From Cryptomeria japonica (taxonomy: Eukaryota; Streptophyta; Pinopsida; Cupressales; Cupressaceae): 64,000 bases of DNA. The notes beneath the pieces are model-generated. The model saw only the letters and a list, made by a program, of their open reading frames with translations. It ran no database searches and was not told the origin of the DNA. This document shows, one piece after another, positions 22,681 to 35,648 of this stretch (position 1 is its first letter; each line of letters starts with the position of its first letter). The stretch covers positions 332,606,302-332,670,301 of the forward strand of contig NC_081413.1 of assembly GCF_030272615.1 (NCBI RefSeq), written 5' to 3'. The position numbers and the translations under genes are program-made.

Positions 22681-25600
22681 ATGTCAGATAATATCAGCGA
22701 AGAACAAAATAAGGAGACAATTGCTAGATTATGGTCTAACTTGAAAAGAAAAGGTGATGGGAAATGTTATTGTCCCTGCAAAATTTGTAAGGGCTTAAAG
22801 ACTAGAAGAATTCTAATCAAAACAACTAAGAAACATTGTAGGCAGCATGGTCACATTGAAGGGGGACATGATTATCATCCACTAGTAAGTTGTTCATTAT
22901 ATCGTTTTAACAATTTATATACATAAGAAATCACTTGATAATGAGATCATGATCATGGTTTATTTATGTATATCAATTTTATATAGGTGGAGCACCCTAG
23001 AGCACATGGTATGGATCAACAAAACCCAGAGAATATGGTTTTGGAAGTGGACGAACATGGAGGTGTGAATATCGAAGCTGAAGATAATGATCCCATGGAA
23101 GATGACGATCATGCACCAGAAAACACAATTGAAGATGATGGTACAAATACATTAATCCATGACACATTTAGTACTGGCACAACTGACCATGATGATCAGG
23201 ATGACCTTGATGTTCATGATTTACCTCTTCTTGAGAAGGCATATGAGCCCCTTTACAAAGGCTCCCAAACAACTCTTCTCTCTGTTGTATTGTTGTTGTT
23301 GAACTTGAAAGTTATGAATGGTTTATCCAACATAACAATCTCTCATATGTTAAGGTGTGTCATACATGTCATTACAGTTAATAAATGGTGAATCATGTAC
23401 CATTAATATTCTTTATATTAACACCTCAAACTTCTTTTTTTGTTGTAGATTGATAGGTGAGTTTTTCTTACCACCATCAAATATTCTACCTTGCTCATAC
23501 CGAGAATTATCTGCCATTATGAAAGATATTGGAATGGAGTATCAAAAAATAGATGCTTGTCCCAATGATCATATTATATATCATAAACAACATGAATTTG
23601 GAACAGAATGCCCTGAATGTCATATTAGTAGATATCGAACAGATCAAATAACAAAAAAGGTGCCTTGCAAGGTTCTTCGTTATATTCCCATTATTCCACA
23701 TATGCAACGATTATTCAGGTGCACTAGCTTGGCACAATTTATGGATTGCCATGCACGCAATAGAAGTCGAGATGACATTATTCGAATGTCTGTGGATGGT
23801 TCAACATTTATGGACATAGAGGAAAAGTGGCCACACTTTAAAGAAGAACCTCGTAATCTTAGGCTTTCATTGGCAGCGGACGGTGTCAATCCATTTGGAG
23901 AGTTGAGATCTGTTTACTCGGTGTGGCCTATTTTTGTTATCAACAATAATATTCCTCCATGGATGTCAATAAAGAGGGAGCACATAATGTTGGCAATGAT
24001 TGTTCCAGGTATTTTATCATTTAATAGTCATCTACATTTAATTATAAATATTGCAGTAAAATGGTCATAATAATTATGTAATGTTTTTGTTCATTCCACT
24101 AGGCAAGTACCAAGTTAAAGATATGAATGTATATATTGAGCCTCTTATCGATGAGTTGTTGGATTTATGGAATGGTGTGACCATGTATGACATCTCTAGA
24201 CCAATAGGACAAAGACAATTTCAATTCCATGCAATGCTTGTATGGACAATACATGATGCCCCAGGGCTAACACATTTTTGTGGTACGTTATAGTGTTCAA
24301 GTTGCGCATGATAATTATAATTATAAAAATTAATAGATTTAATAGAATTATACATTATCTTGTAGGTCTTCAAACAAAGGGAAAATTTGCATGTCCATTT
24401 TGTGGTCCAAAGATGAAATCCCATCATTCAAAGAGTTTAGGAAAGCAGGTATTTCATGAGTATAGGCACTTCCTTCACAAAAATCATAAGTACCGGAATA
24501 CTGAAAAACATCTTTTCAATGGGAAAGAAGAGACTACATCAAAGCCACGAAGAATGACTCCTCACTTATGGAAGTTGGAATATTATAGAATTAATCGTCA
24601 AGGTAATGTCATTCCATCTAATGGTTTATGTTTGGAATTTGAATTTTTCTATCATGTTTTGTTTACTGATGATGTAATTGATGATACTGAAGGTCGTCAA
24701 GGCATGGATGGCCACCTTCCAAAGGGACTAAAAAGTTATCCTAGACAATTCAGTAGGTTGCCCTACTATGAGAAGCTACAAATTGTGCATATGTTTGATG
24801 CAATGCATATTGGAAAGAATATAACAGAGACATTATGGAAAATATTGGATGGAAGGCGTGACAAAGAAAAAATTGTCAAAATTTGTAGTGACATTGTGGA
24901 ATCCAATCATGCAATGAAAAATGTCATTCAATCAAATAGCAATGGAGATCAGATTAATATAAGTGCCCTTCCTTGGTTATTAATGGATCAGCAAAGCAAT
25001 TCTATAAAAGAAGTCATACGAAAAATTCGATTTCCCACAAGATTTGCTACGAACATAAACAATCTCATATCAAAGAAGAGTGAATTTGGGCTAGGGATGA
25101 AAACTCATGATTGGCATACTTTCATTAAGGTAATTCGCGTTCTTGTGTATTTACTATATATTTGTATACTGCGCATGCACTTTTCATTGTATTATGTTAG
25201 AAAACAATGAAAAGATCATTTTATAATTGTTGCAGTACGTTCTACCTCTATCTCTCCCAGACCACTTCGACAATAATATCAAGCAAGTCATATATGATCT
25301 TGAAAAATACATGAGGTAAGTAGTGATGTTTGTTCAATTTGTTGTATAGATATTATATTTGCCATTTGTTTTACTTGTTATGCAATATATTGTATATTAT
25401 TTTGTAAAGTCTCGTTTATATATTTTTGCGTCTTCAATCTCTTTAGTTAGGTGGTTGTCATCTAAAGAAATCCACAAGGAAGATATAAAATATTGGAAGA
25501 GAAAAATCCCTCATCTAATGTGTGAAATGCAAAAGTGTCTACCTTCAACTTTTTTCAATGCACAAGAACACTACCTCATACACCAAGTTGAGGAGATCGA

Positions 25601-26945
25601 ATTGTGTGGACCTATACACACTAGGTCAATGTGGATGGTTGAGAGGCACTTGAAATTTTTGAAGGCTTTGGTTCGACAAAGAGCACATCCTGAGGGTTCT
25701 ATGGTGGAGGGATATATGGTATACCAAACTATGGTGTACATTATTGAATATCTTCCTAAGTTTGCAGCAAAAATCCACGTAGATCGCATTTGGGATCCCA
25801 ACCCCATTAATAAATTTGAAGGGGAGCACTTGATGGGGAAAGGTAGATTGAAGAAAGTGAGAGGTAATTATAAGATGTTATTGTAGTAAATTAATTCTTC
25901 GTCTTCTAAATAAATCAGTTGTAAGTGGTCTATTAATTATTTGTACAGTTGGTCGGGAATGGGATGCACTACATTTGTATATTGCAAACAATCTTGATTG
26001 GATGACGGTGTGGATTGAATGATGTCAACATTCTGGTCGCACATTAACATGGGATGGTGTCGCTTCATTGGTTAAAGAAGCTCATCGTAATGGAGATTCC
26101 AATGTTACACAAAGGGAAATTGATTTAGCATATGGTTTAAGAGATCAACAGGCGTATAATTTTATTAATCACCCGTATGTTTATCAACTCATGATGCAAT
26201 AATTTTAATATGTTAGACATATTGCAGGTCAAACACCACAAGGCTATGTGCTGCAATGGTCATAAATTTCGCATCAAATAGTTGGATGACACGAAGAAAA
26301 CTTGTGATTCTGGGATAACTGCAGTCTTTGAGGTGACCAATATTTCATCTAGAAACGACATACATCCTCAAGTGTCTCAAAATCAATACTATGGCATTTT
26401 GGATGATATACTTGAGTGTGACTTTAATTCCTTCAAATTAGTTATGTTCATCGTCAAATGGTATAGGCTACGACTGAATATAAATGATCCTGATAGAACT
26501 GTTATCGAACATGATAATGGATTTACAATGGTTAATACAAGGTCGTTTGAATGAGTTGGGGATGAGCCCTATGTTCTTCCAAGTCAATGTGAGCAGGTAT
26601 TTTACTCGGAGGTTCCACATAAACCGGGTTGGTCATTTGTTGTTAGACATGATCCAAGAGGAAGGCCGATAATGTATAATGTGATGGAAGAAGAAGATAC
26701 CGAAGAAGTAGAAGATGATATAGATGATCACGATCGATAGTTACTCGATGATGTTCCTGACGGAAATGTACACGAAGAAGAAGTTGATGATGATGATGGT
26801 GTTGCTGCTGATGGTGATGGTGATGGTGATGGTGATGGTGATGGTGATGGTGATGGTGATGGTGATGGTGATGGTGATGGTGATGGTGATGACGAACACA
26901 ATGACGATGACGAGGAGGAGGAGGAGGAGGAGGAGGAGGAGGAGG

Positions 26946-27014
<69 letters not shown>

Positions 27015-27052
27015 GTCATGATGATGAGCTGGATGAAGAAGAAGATCAATGA
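22681..27052 (+). pseudogene. CACTA transposase (Tnp2/TnpD-like), multi-exon, decayed
   Basis: Probable exons, from GT/AG borders and frame: 22,681-22,884; 22,987-23,353; 23,449-24,007; 24,103-24,282; 24,366-25,130; 25,235-25,314; ~25,446-25,865; ~25,949-26,176; ~26,228-27,052. Exon 1 has a transposase-associated zinc motif (CYCPCKIC...KKHCRQHG). The core has RLFRCTSLAQFMDCHARNR, LSLAADGVNPFGELRS, VWTIHDAPG, KGKFACPFCG and DAMHIGKNITETLW, i.e. the Transposase_21 catalytic region. The later DUF4218-like part has HQVEEIELCGPIHTRSMWMV, and the DUF4216-like end has PHKPGWSFVVRHDPRGRP. Stops at 26,020 (TGA), 26,552 (TGA) and 26,738 (TAG) interrupt the last part; each could come from one C-to-T or G-to-A change. 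An Asp/Glu-rich tail ends it. The start is the first Met before the zinc motif. Confidence 0.88.
26811..27013 (+). repeat. Three abutting microsatellites coding an acidic tail
   Basis: (GATGGT)n at about 26,811-26,890, (GAG)n at 26,911-26,948 and (GAT)n at 26,949-27,013. In the transposase frame they read as Asp-Gly, poly-Glu and poly-Asp, ending with a TGA stop at 27,050. Expansion of a short acidic C-terminus is the simplest explanation. Confidence 0.9.
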
Positions 27053-27520
27053 CATGAATGAAATGTATGAGATGCGATTATTATACTATCTATTTAATAT
27101 TGATATCTTGATAGAAATTGATTTGACTTATATGGTTACATAAATAATTCATATGTTTTGAATTCTAATGCCATTACTTAATTAATTCATGATGCACCTC
27201 TAGCTATGTGATAGATGGTGATTTAAAATACATATGTGATGGATTACATGCTTATGATGATACATGTGACATTTTTTGAACTTTGTGTTTATTTATGGAA
27301 TGTGGACTACTTATTAGCTATGTGATGGATGGTGATTTATGATACGTATGTGATGGATTACATGTTTATGATGATACATATGTGATTCTTATGATGCTCA
27401 ATTACATATATGATGATACATATGTGATGCTTATGATGCTTATGATGCTTATGATACTGCAGCATTTATTGTTTATCAAATTACAAATGTAATGCTTATG
27501 ATGCTCAATTGTTGGTGCAG
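27053..27520. other. Gap between transposase and SET exons
   Basis: AT-rich, with repeats of 'gatgctcaattac', 'atacatatgtgatg' and 'ttatgatgctta', and two longer related blocks (about 27,205-27,260 and 27,318-27,380) sharing 'tagctatgtgatggatggtgattta'-like text. No coding signal is seen. It ends at an acceptor-like 'ttggtgcag|g' near 27,520, which may join a short exon (27,521-27,573) to the SET exons. Confidence 0.5.
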
Positions 27521-28605
27521 GAACCTGAACCCCTTTGATGAGGATCCTGCACAGTCTCATGGATCGACAGGTATAAGTCAATAAACCTTATAGAAATAAT
27601 ATGTTTTTTAAAAATTACAAGAAAAACAAACTTCCTCAGTTTTTAAAACCTCAACATTAGCAGCAAATCTAATACAGTTATCAACACTTGAGGCCCCAGT
27701 TGGACTTACTCAAATTTTAATCTCAACATCAACTTTATGGCCGACTTCTTCATCAATATTACCCTCATTTGCAAAATATCTCTCATTACCAACTAACTCT
27801 CTCATTTGATGGTGCACAGGTATCACCAAATAGGTATTTGTCAGATGTGTCTTCCTCAAGTGAGGGAAATGAAGGAATAGAAGAGGAAAGTGAGACATGT
27901 AGTAGATCTCAAATAGGGAGATCAACTAGAGGTCAAAAGATTAGAAGAAAATTCAATAAACGCATGGAATTTTTTCTTGCTCAAGGGGGGTCATGTTCTT
28001 ATGATGATGAGACCAAAGGCGACATTGAGGTGCCCTTGAGGTACAAACATCTACTGAAACAATGTGTACCCAAGGAACTTCCTCCAATAAACACTGATTT
28101 TTGTGTTAATGAGAGGATATATCGCATAGCACCTTCATCGTTACATGGTTTGGGCCTATTTTCCATGGACAACATAAAGGTCTGTTACAACAAAGTTGTT
28201 GAATTGATGGAGTTTGTTGGACCTTGTTACAATTATAATGATTGGATGCAGATTGTTCGATATAAAAAAAGTATGCGTAGGTATGCACTGTCAGCCAATT
28301 ATATATAACAAAAAGATAATGATCAAAGTAAACGAGTGGTTGTATACATTGATGGAAGGCCAAAAGCAACAGGGAATATTGCAGGTTTTATAAATAGTAC
28401 ACGACCTGGGTCAACTAATAAGCAACCCAATTGCATATTTGAGGCACGTGAGGGAAATTGTGTGTTTGTATGTGCGATAAAATCAATAAGTGCAGGGGAA
28501 GAGCTGCTAATCGATTACAATTTGAATCGTATAAATACAAACAAAGTTACTATCATGGGGGTGGTACGTACTATATATATACCATTTAAGCCAACTTCCA
28601 ATTAA
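27521..28605 (+). pseudogene. SET-domain (lysine methyltransferase-like) exons inside the CACTA
   Basis: A probable short exon (27,521-27,573) is followed by an exon starting at about 27,820 after the acceptor 'gtgcacag'. An acidic, Ser-rich start (SDVSSSSEGNEGIEEESE) and a basic patch (RGQKIRRKFNKRM) precede the SET-like region: IAPSSLHGLGLFSMDNIKV (the 'G.GLFA...I..g' opening), VVELMEFVGPCY, RRYALSANY, VVYIDGRPKATGNIAGFINS (the 'iDa...GN.arFiNHS' motif), QPNCIFEAREGNCVFVCAI and ISAGEELLIDYN (the 'I..GEEL..DY' motif). The NHSC box is changed to NSTRPG. One in-frame TAA at 28,306-28,308 breaks an otherwise continuous frame. The exon probably ends at the GT near 28,563. SET domains transfer methyl groups from S-adenosylmethionine to lysine, often on histones; activity here is unproven. 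Confidence 0.75.
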
Positions 28606-28696
28606 TGAATCCAATAAACCATTGTATTATTAAGTTTTTTTGCTAAGTCTATTGGTTTCATTTCGCTAACGTTTTTATATTTTTTCTTTGTCACAG

Positions 28697-31508
28697 GGCC
28701 ACATGGATCCACCACATAGCACAGATAGGGGTGTAGGTCTTGACACTTCTACGGAGCAGGTAAACCTCATTGTAATTGTACAAATTAGATAGAATCAAAC
28801 TATTACATTATGATCTTTTCTTGAGTGTTTTGAAGTAATTTTGACAGTGTTAATTATATTCTTGTCACAGACGGATGTTCGGGATAAGGGAAAGGAACCT
28901 GCAGTACCTCAGCACCTCCATAGGGATGTGGGATGCTCGACAGTGTTATGCATTGATGACATCGCACTTAGCGCAAACTCTATGCAATTTGTACAAAAGA
29001 ATATTAGAAAAATTAGGCAAGAGATTCTTGATTTGGCAAGCATAAGTCCTCAGATTGATGAGATAACAAAGAGGATGAAACTATTGTTGACGACAATGGA
29101 AAACTTGCAAGTAAGCAGTAATGAAAGCTTTAATCATAACAAAAGTTCAATAATGGTTTATATTTTTATCTCTTTTATGTCATTAACTAAAATATGTATG
29201 TGTTGTTTTTATAGAAATTTATAGGGTCTCATCATCCTAGTGGCGATGATCAGGGTATTGCGAGTAGTTCAGGTGATTACCATGTTCTATATATTAAAAC
29301 CACTCCTTTGGACTTGTGAACTTGTTTTTTAATGTTTTACATATTTAATGTATTACTCTTCAGGTGCTGACATGGGTCTGAGGTCGAGCTCAACTGTATT
29401 GCCGACTGCAATGTCGGCAACACGTAGCATGCAGACATCGTTTGTTGCACCGGCTCGTGTTGACCCGCCCACTGGTGGTAGATCCCTCTTTTTCTCTCTC
29501 TTTCGTTATGTGTTTATTACCCTTGAAGTGTTCTTTCTTGGAGGCATTTCATAGTGGATTCATTTACTGTGGCAGGAGATGCACATGAGGATGCGCCAGA
29601 GGCGAGTACTGCTAATAACATACCATCATTTCTTGGATCTTCCCGTATTGCTAGTACGAGAACGTTGCAGGCCACATTGGTGGTGAGCGACGAAGAATTG
29701 ATTCCCTTGAAGATACAGAAGGTTCCAGGTACTTTAAAAATATTATTATATATAGTCTAATTGTAATTTACTTACTGATCACTCATTTTGGACTAATGAT
29801 CCCATGTTTTTTTTGCAGGAAATGATATTTTTTATAAAAATCTTAATGACATTTCATTGCAGATATTTGGGCCCACCATACATAAAAGGTGGAACATCAT
29901 ACGTGAACTAACCCTTATCCACTTTTTTGATTTCATATCATTGCTAGAATAGTTTTCCTTTTATCCATTTCTTGAACTATATCAAAGGTAGCTTCAGTTT
30001 CTTTCTAAATCTAACAGGTTTGTTTTTGCTTTAAAGGTGGAATGACCAAGAAAAAGTTAAAAGATGAACTCACAAACCGTATGGTAGGGTTGTTTGGAAA
30101 TGACACATTCAACAAGACTAAGCTCCTAGAAAAAGCTAGCACATATCTGAAGTATGTGAGGGACCAATACAGGACACATTTAGAGAAGAACGTAAAGTAT
30201 GAGCGTCCCCCCATGATTCCAGAGAGGGAGTGGAAGGACCTGATTTTGGATGCAAAGGAGAGAATTGAAAGGAAAAAAGGAAATACACCACCAGACGCCA
30301 AAAGAAGGTATGTGATACTATTAAGAAAGTGAATATGTACTAATTATTCATTATATTTATATAATCTAACATATTTCAAACTTTTCATAGATTGAGTGAC
30401 ACATCAAAGGCAACCAAGGCAAGACAAGAAAAGCATGGGCAACACAAACTCGGCTCTGGTGGTTATATGAAACTTGCCGCACGAATTGTAAGAATCAGTA
30501 AATTAAGTATCACATCAAAATATTTATAAATTGTAAACAATTTTTTTTTGATCAAACAATACAAGCAAAATTCACAATACTAAGCAAAAATGCAGGGCTC
30601 TGAATTCAATAGAATTGGCTACCAGCAAGGCTATATAGCCGTGGCTAAATGGCTACGAGAATTGAGTGGGCAAACACGAGATTCTGATGCATCTGTCACA
30701 ACAGTAATTAAGCTAAATGAAAATTATTTCAAATTGAATACTTAACCAATAATCTATTTGATGTTAAGTTTCAACATAAAGTGACTATATTTTTTTTAAA
30801 TAAGCAAGCAATGATAACACTGCGCATGACATTGGAATGCAGCATGATAATCGTGGAACAGAACCTGTACATGAAGGTCCGGATGTGCATCCTAGTAGTG
30901 GAGGTATTCATTTGCTATTCAAATTTTTTTATGTAATTATTAATACAATTAAACATCTTAAATTGAAAATTAGTGTAGTAATTAATGTAACCTTTATTGT
31001 TAATATTTTAGAGCATGTAGTTGGTGGTGACCAAGTGGAGCATGATCCGGGTAGACAACATCAGGAACGTGATGTTCCCCAATCAGGTAAAGAGGACCAC
31101 TGTTATTCCTTTAAACAAATTTAATTGCAATTGGTGTATTGATTAATGTAACGTTTCGTATTTCAACTCCAGAGGATCTAGAGGGTGCTCAGCATGTCGA
31201 GGTTGAGGCTAGACAAAATGATGTGGAAGATGATGTGGCCCCATCAGGTAAACAGTGTAACGATTGTGTTCTTTAAATTAATGAAATACTTGTAACAATA
31301 ATAAAAAAATGTTTTGAATTTAACCCAATTCTTTGTTATTGCAGAGGACCCCCCTTTGGTTCAGCATCCTCGTCCTTTGTATAGGACTAGGCATACATCA
31401 AGAGCACGAGAAGAGGGCATAACATCCGCAGATGGGGGAAATGATGAAGAAACCGATGTTCCACTTAGTCTTTTCATAGCTTCAAAGAAAAAACAAAGAA
31501 AGAAATGA
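28697..31508 (+). CDS. TnpA-like (Transposase_24-type) multi-exon gene of the CACTA
   Basis: A chain of short exons with GT/AG borders, apparently continuing from the SET exons: 28,697-28,759; 28,870-29,110; ~29,214-29,270; 29,364-29,482; 29,576-29,728; ~30,036-30,307; 30,391-30,488; ~30,597-30,704; several ~70-100-bp exons to 31,247; ~31,345-31,508 (stop TGA). The second is coiled-coil-like (FVQKNIRKIRQEILDLAS). The best conserved part is KLLEKASTYLKYVRDQYRTH, MIPEREWKDLILDAKER and TSKATKARQEKHGQHKLG, resembling the plant En/Spm TnpA region (W..L...... then a basic K.R....H..G stretch) that binds subterminal repeats. The last exon ends in basic SKKKQRKK. No stop was seen in the exons as drawn. 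The start and any splicing to the SET part are inferred. Confidence 0.6.
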
Positions 31509-34500
31509 TTGTAATCTACCTTATTTGATAATGACTGATTTTTATGTGTAATGAATGTAATTATGTGCTAATGAATGTTCATGAATGATATGTGTTGATG
31601 ATTATTGATGAATGTTGTGTTTTAATGAAAGTTAATGAATTTTATGTGTTAATGAAAGTTATGTGATAATGAATGAATGTTATATTTTAATAATGGATGA
31701 AAGAATGTTAGATGTTAACAGGGAATTTAGAGTGATGTTAGGGGGGGGGGGGAGGGGCCAAATGAGCTTCCACCTTCACGTGGTTGGCCCTGTTAAGTAG
31801 AGAATATTAAACTATTCTTGAAACAAAGCAAAGCTCAATTATAAGATGTGAAATGTTTGAAAGGTGAGAGTCCAGAAACAGATGTGAAATGTTTAAGTAG
31901 GCCTCCCAATGAAGTGGATCTCATAGACACGAAGAATCCTATATAGAGAATCATTGAGAGCCCTTGAAGAAGCAAATTTGAACTTTGATGAAGCAATACA
32001 TGATGGAGGAATATCTTGCAAGAGGAAATAAAAGTCATTATGGTGTCATCTAGATCTAAAATGTGGTCTACTTTTCAAAAAAGTAAAGATGCTTGATATG
32101 AATGTGTCCTAGTGGGGTGAATCTAGAAGACATATAATCCTATTACAAAGAATCATGGAAAGTTCTAGAAGAAGCAACTTTTAATTCTGAAGTAGCAACA
32201 CGTACAAGAGATGTTCTCATTTGTAGATGGAGTATCAAGAGGAGGATCACTAGTCCATGGACCATGTCATCGTTGTTAAATACCTGCGCTTTTGTTCATA
32301 GTCACTTGGTGTAGGAATGAATTCAATGAGATAGGGTAGGAGATCCTACATAATGTAATTGTGGTTTCCCCATCAACCTCTACCATTGTGATTAAAGGGG
32401 TCTCAATCATAGAAGGGTGGATAAGGTAGCATGGATAGGGAGGGCAGGTACAAGTTTACCCACTAAGCACACCACCTCATATGGATGGCGGACTGCCACA
32501 TGGGGCCAAGAGGGATGGTATATCCGCTCTTGGGCTTAGCATGTGGATAGCTTTAGGTACCCTATCATGTTTCTCATCCAAGCCCTATTATGGTTTAACT
32601 CCAATTACGCATTATAGATATTGTGTAGTTCACATAAAATTTAAATAGTTATGAATATATGCTATCTAAACCTAGTTGAAATGGTTGCTCTATGAATTAT
32701 ACTTTCAATACTTGTCTAACATGATTGCAGGTTTTATCTAACATGATTGCAGGTTTCAAAAATTATTCTAATACCCTGATGGTACTGTTTCTTCATTGGG
32801 ACTACTCACATGCATTCGAGGATTGCTAAACTATCATATTCACATAATATTGTCTCAATAATAAAAAGAGAACCCTAGGTCATCTTTACCATTATATGCT
32901 TTTGATCTTGCAACTCTGCGACTGCAAATAAGATTTTAGTGGGATTCTAGGACTTCTCCTATGTTTTGATTTTTGCTTTCTCCATTGGGGCTATATTGTT
33001 CTAGGGTCTTAAACTAAGACACTGATTGTCTCCTATAGCTTCATCCCTAGTTGTCATTTGTATAATTTGATGCCAATAAGGACTGATATGCTGCTCCTTT
33101 CAGTGAAGTGTCATAGTTCTTTGGACTGCTCATACCATATTCTAAAATTTTATGAAAACCCTACAATGAATGACTCCTTGACTATCATTGTTGTTTGTAT
33201 CTTACCATTGTGGATTTGAGTCTTGATTTGACTATATGGCTTCTCTCAATAGAAAACCGTTTAAGGCATTTGTAACTTCTAATCCATGACTTCTCATCAA
33301 GCTTTGGCACATTGAGATTGGAACAGGGATCCTATACACCATCACTAGAGGTTATCAACAAGAGAAGATTCACCTATTGATCCTTTGAACTGATAATTCT
33401 TGATTGCCTTTTTGACTCATCGTGCTTTGTAATGGTGATTATCTTATTTATGGCTTGATGGATATTGATCTCTCTCTCACAAGTGTTTCAACTAATCTTT
33501 GATGAATACAAACCCTTCTCTTTTGTTGAGTGCAAATATCATGAATGCATTTATTTTTCTTAACTATCCATAATGACATTTTCAAATATCCGAGACTACA
33601 CTTAGGCCTATTGTCTCTTGATTCTTCATTGGACTATGGTTTCTTTGATAGTTCTTTGTAGCTTTATCTTTGAATGGTCACTATCTTATTTGTAGCTTTG
33701 TATTTCCTTTATGGTGGCAGACCTCATGCAATGTTTTCACCTTTAAAACCAACACTAAACCTTTAAACAACCATCTTCATAGACAGTTTGATATCAAATT
33801 GTGATACAACATTAATCATTTCACCACTGTTATCAATTATATTTTTGCATGCTCAGTGTCCATGCCTTCATTATGCTTGAGTTGATGATCGCTGCAACTT
33901 TATTACTATCAAATCTGCTTCATGATGTCTTGTATGCATATGGCATAATACTAACCTATTTATCAGTGTTGTAGACTTTTCACTTTGTGTCATGGCATCC
34001 TTTTATCTTTCATCAAGATCTGGGGGTGAAGAAAATAATTATGACACTAAATACCTATGACCTTTCACTATGAACTGCCCTTGCACATCTTCTAGAACTT
34101 CATGGGCTATGGAAATACTGTGATTTTGACCTTTCACAGCCTTTTGATTCTTTTTTGGGCTGCTAGATGGTTGTCTCTGATCTGACTGTAGACCTTGGTG
34201 CTTCATATTTATTGTTCTCTCTTGAAAAGACTCAGATTAGGACCTCTATTCATGCTTTGACAGTGATACTTGACACTGTCATCTCCATATCATGGCCACT
34301 GTCATTCATCAAATCTCATATATTGCTGCTCTCAGTGTTATACCTATCAGTTATCCATGTTGAAGACTCTCACACACCTTCTAACACTATCTTAGACTTG
34401 GCTTTTGCTATTTAATACAACATAAGACTGTAATGAGGCTGCTATGTGTCATTGATTTGACAATTTCTAATGTCTGGTAGATGTCTTTGATGCTCTCAAA

Positions 34501-35430
34501 TTGTTCTTGAAGCTTATATGGCTTGGTTATGATCCTTATAATCTTTCAGACTGATTTAGGCACTATGATCTCACTGCAAATTTATCATTTATTGGTTGTT
34601 CTTTTGTTGATAGTGACATTTATCACTACTTTCATCTGAGGCAATCACTTCTTGATAGTCAAAAGGTTGCCCATCAATTAGTTTTCATTGTCTTTAGCTT
34701 CTTGAGACCTCTTATTTATTGATAGAGAAACACAATATATTCTTCAATAATCAATCAAACCTACTCAATGTAACCCTATAACTTGTAATTTTCTGTTGTG
34801 ATTGTCTTTGTGTTTTGAACCATAAAAAAACTCTTATCATTGTCTTTTTAATTCAAAACCCTTCTTCATTACGAGCTCTAAGTAATCTATTCCTTGCTAT
34901 ACTTATGATTATCTATTAATGCTATTCAAGAATTGGGGAAAACCTAGACACTATTATCAATGTCTAAACCTTCTAACAGACTACTCTACTAGTCCTTACT
35001 GTCATTGTTATTTTGGTGGAGGCTGGACTATACTTCATTTGAAACAAACAAACCATCCATACAAATCATGCTTTCTCAAAAATGTGAAATCCTAGACTAG
35101 AGTAAAGAAGATAGCTAGCCCAGACATGAAATGCTTTGAATGTTCCAGACACGTAGCTACTCTTTGTTAGAATTTCCCTTCTAATTTTGCAACATGTCAT
35201 GGTTCTCCTTCTATGTGGCTGCCATACTGCACCTTCGACTAGAGCTTACCAAACCGAATACTAGGGTTTTCTCCCATCAAAAGTGGAGTCCTCTACCAAT
35301 GAACTCGAGATCCTCATCTTTACCATAGGTTTATCTTGAATTTTGATTGACCTTAGTTAGAATGGGCATTGAATAGTCTAAGAAAATTACCTCCAAAATG
35401 TTAAACTCAAACTTCAACTCATGAATTATA
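31509..35430. other. CACTA non-coding 3' region with a direct repeat pair
   Basis: No gene recognised in ~3.9 kb. A 12-G run is at 31,741. Two ~185-bp direct repeats (about 31,885-32,070 and 32,090-32,260) share 'gaatcctat.ta.agaatcat', 'gaagaagcaa.ttt' and 'gaagtagcaa.aca'-type text. The rest, 32,300-35,400, is unique-looking AT-rich sequence with frequent stops on both strands; the few open frames show no domain. Confidence 0.5.
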
Positions 35431-35454
35431 AGGCCATGCAAGTTTTTATTTCTC

Positions 35455-35620
35455 TTTTGATGAGAGAGGGTGAGAGGAAGAGATAATGACCCGGAGAGGG
35501 TAGAGAAAGAGAAGTAGAGAGGGAGAGAAGAAGAGAGGGATGGAGAAAGAGACCTAGAGAGGGGAGAGAGAAGAGAGATAGTAGAGAGGGACAGAGAAGA
35601 GAGATAGTAGAGAAATCTTT
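35455..35620. repeat. GA-rich purine tract
   Basis: About 165 bp of 'gagaga/gagagg' purines on the plus strand with a repeated 'agagaagagagatagtagag' at the right end. It lies just inside the right subterminal region of the CACTA. The overlapping minus-strand open frame (Leu/Ser-rich) is only the reading of this tract. Confidence 0.85.
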
Positions 35621-35648
35621 TTCTATAAATTTTTTTTTTCCAAAAAAT

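Noticed and set aside
26724..27143. Open frames of poly-Met/Arg and, on the other strand, poly-Ile/Leu
   Set aside because: They are off-frame readings of the GATGGT, GAG and GAT microsatellites; the transposase frame reads them as an acidic tail.
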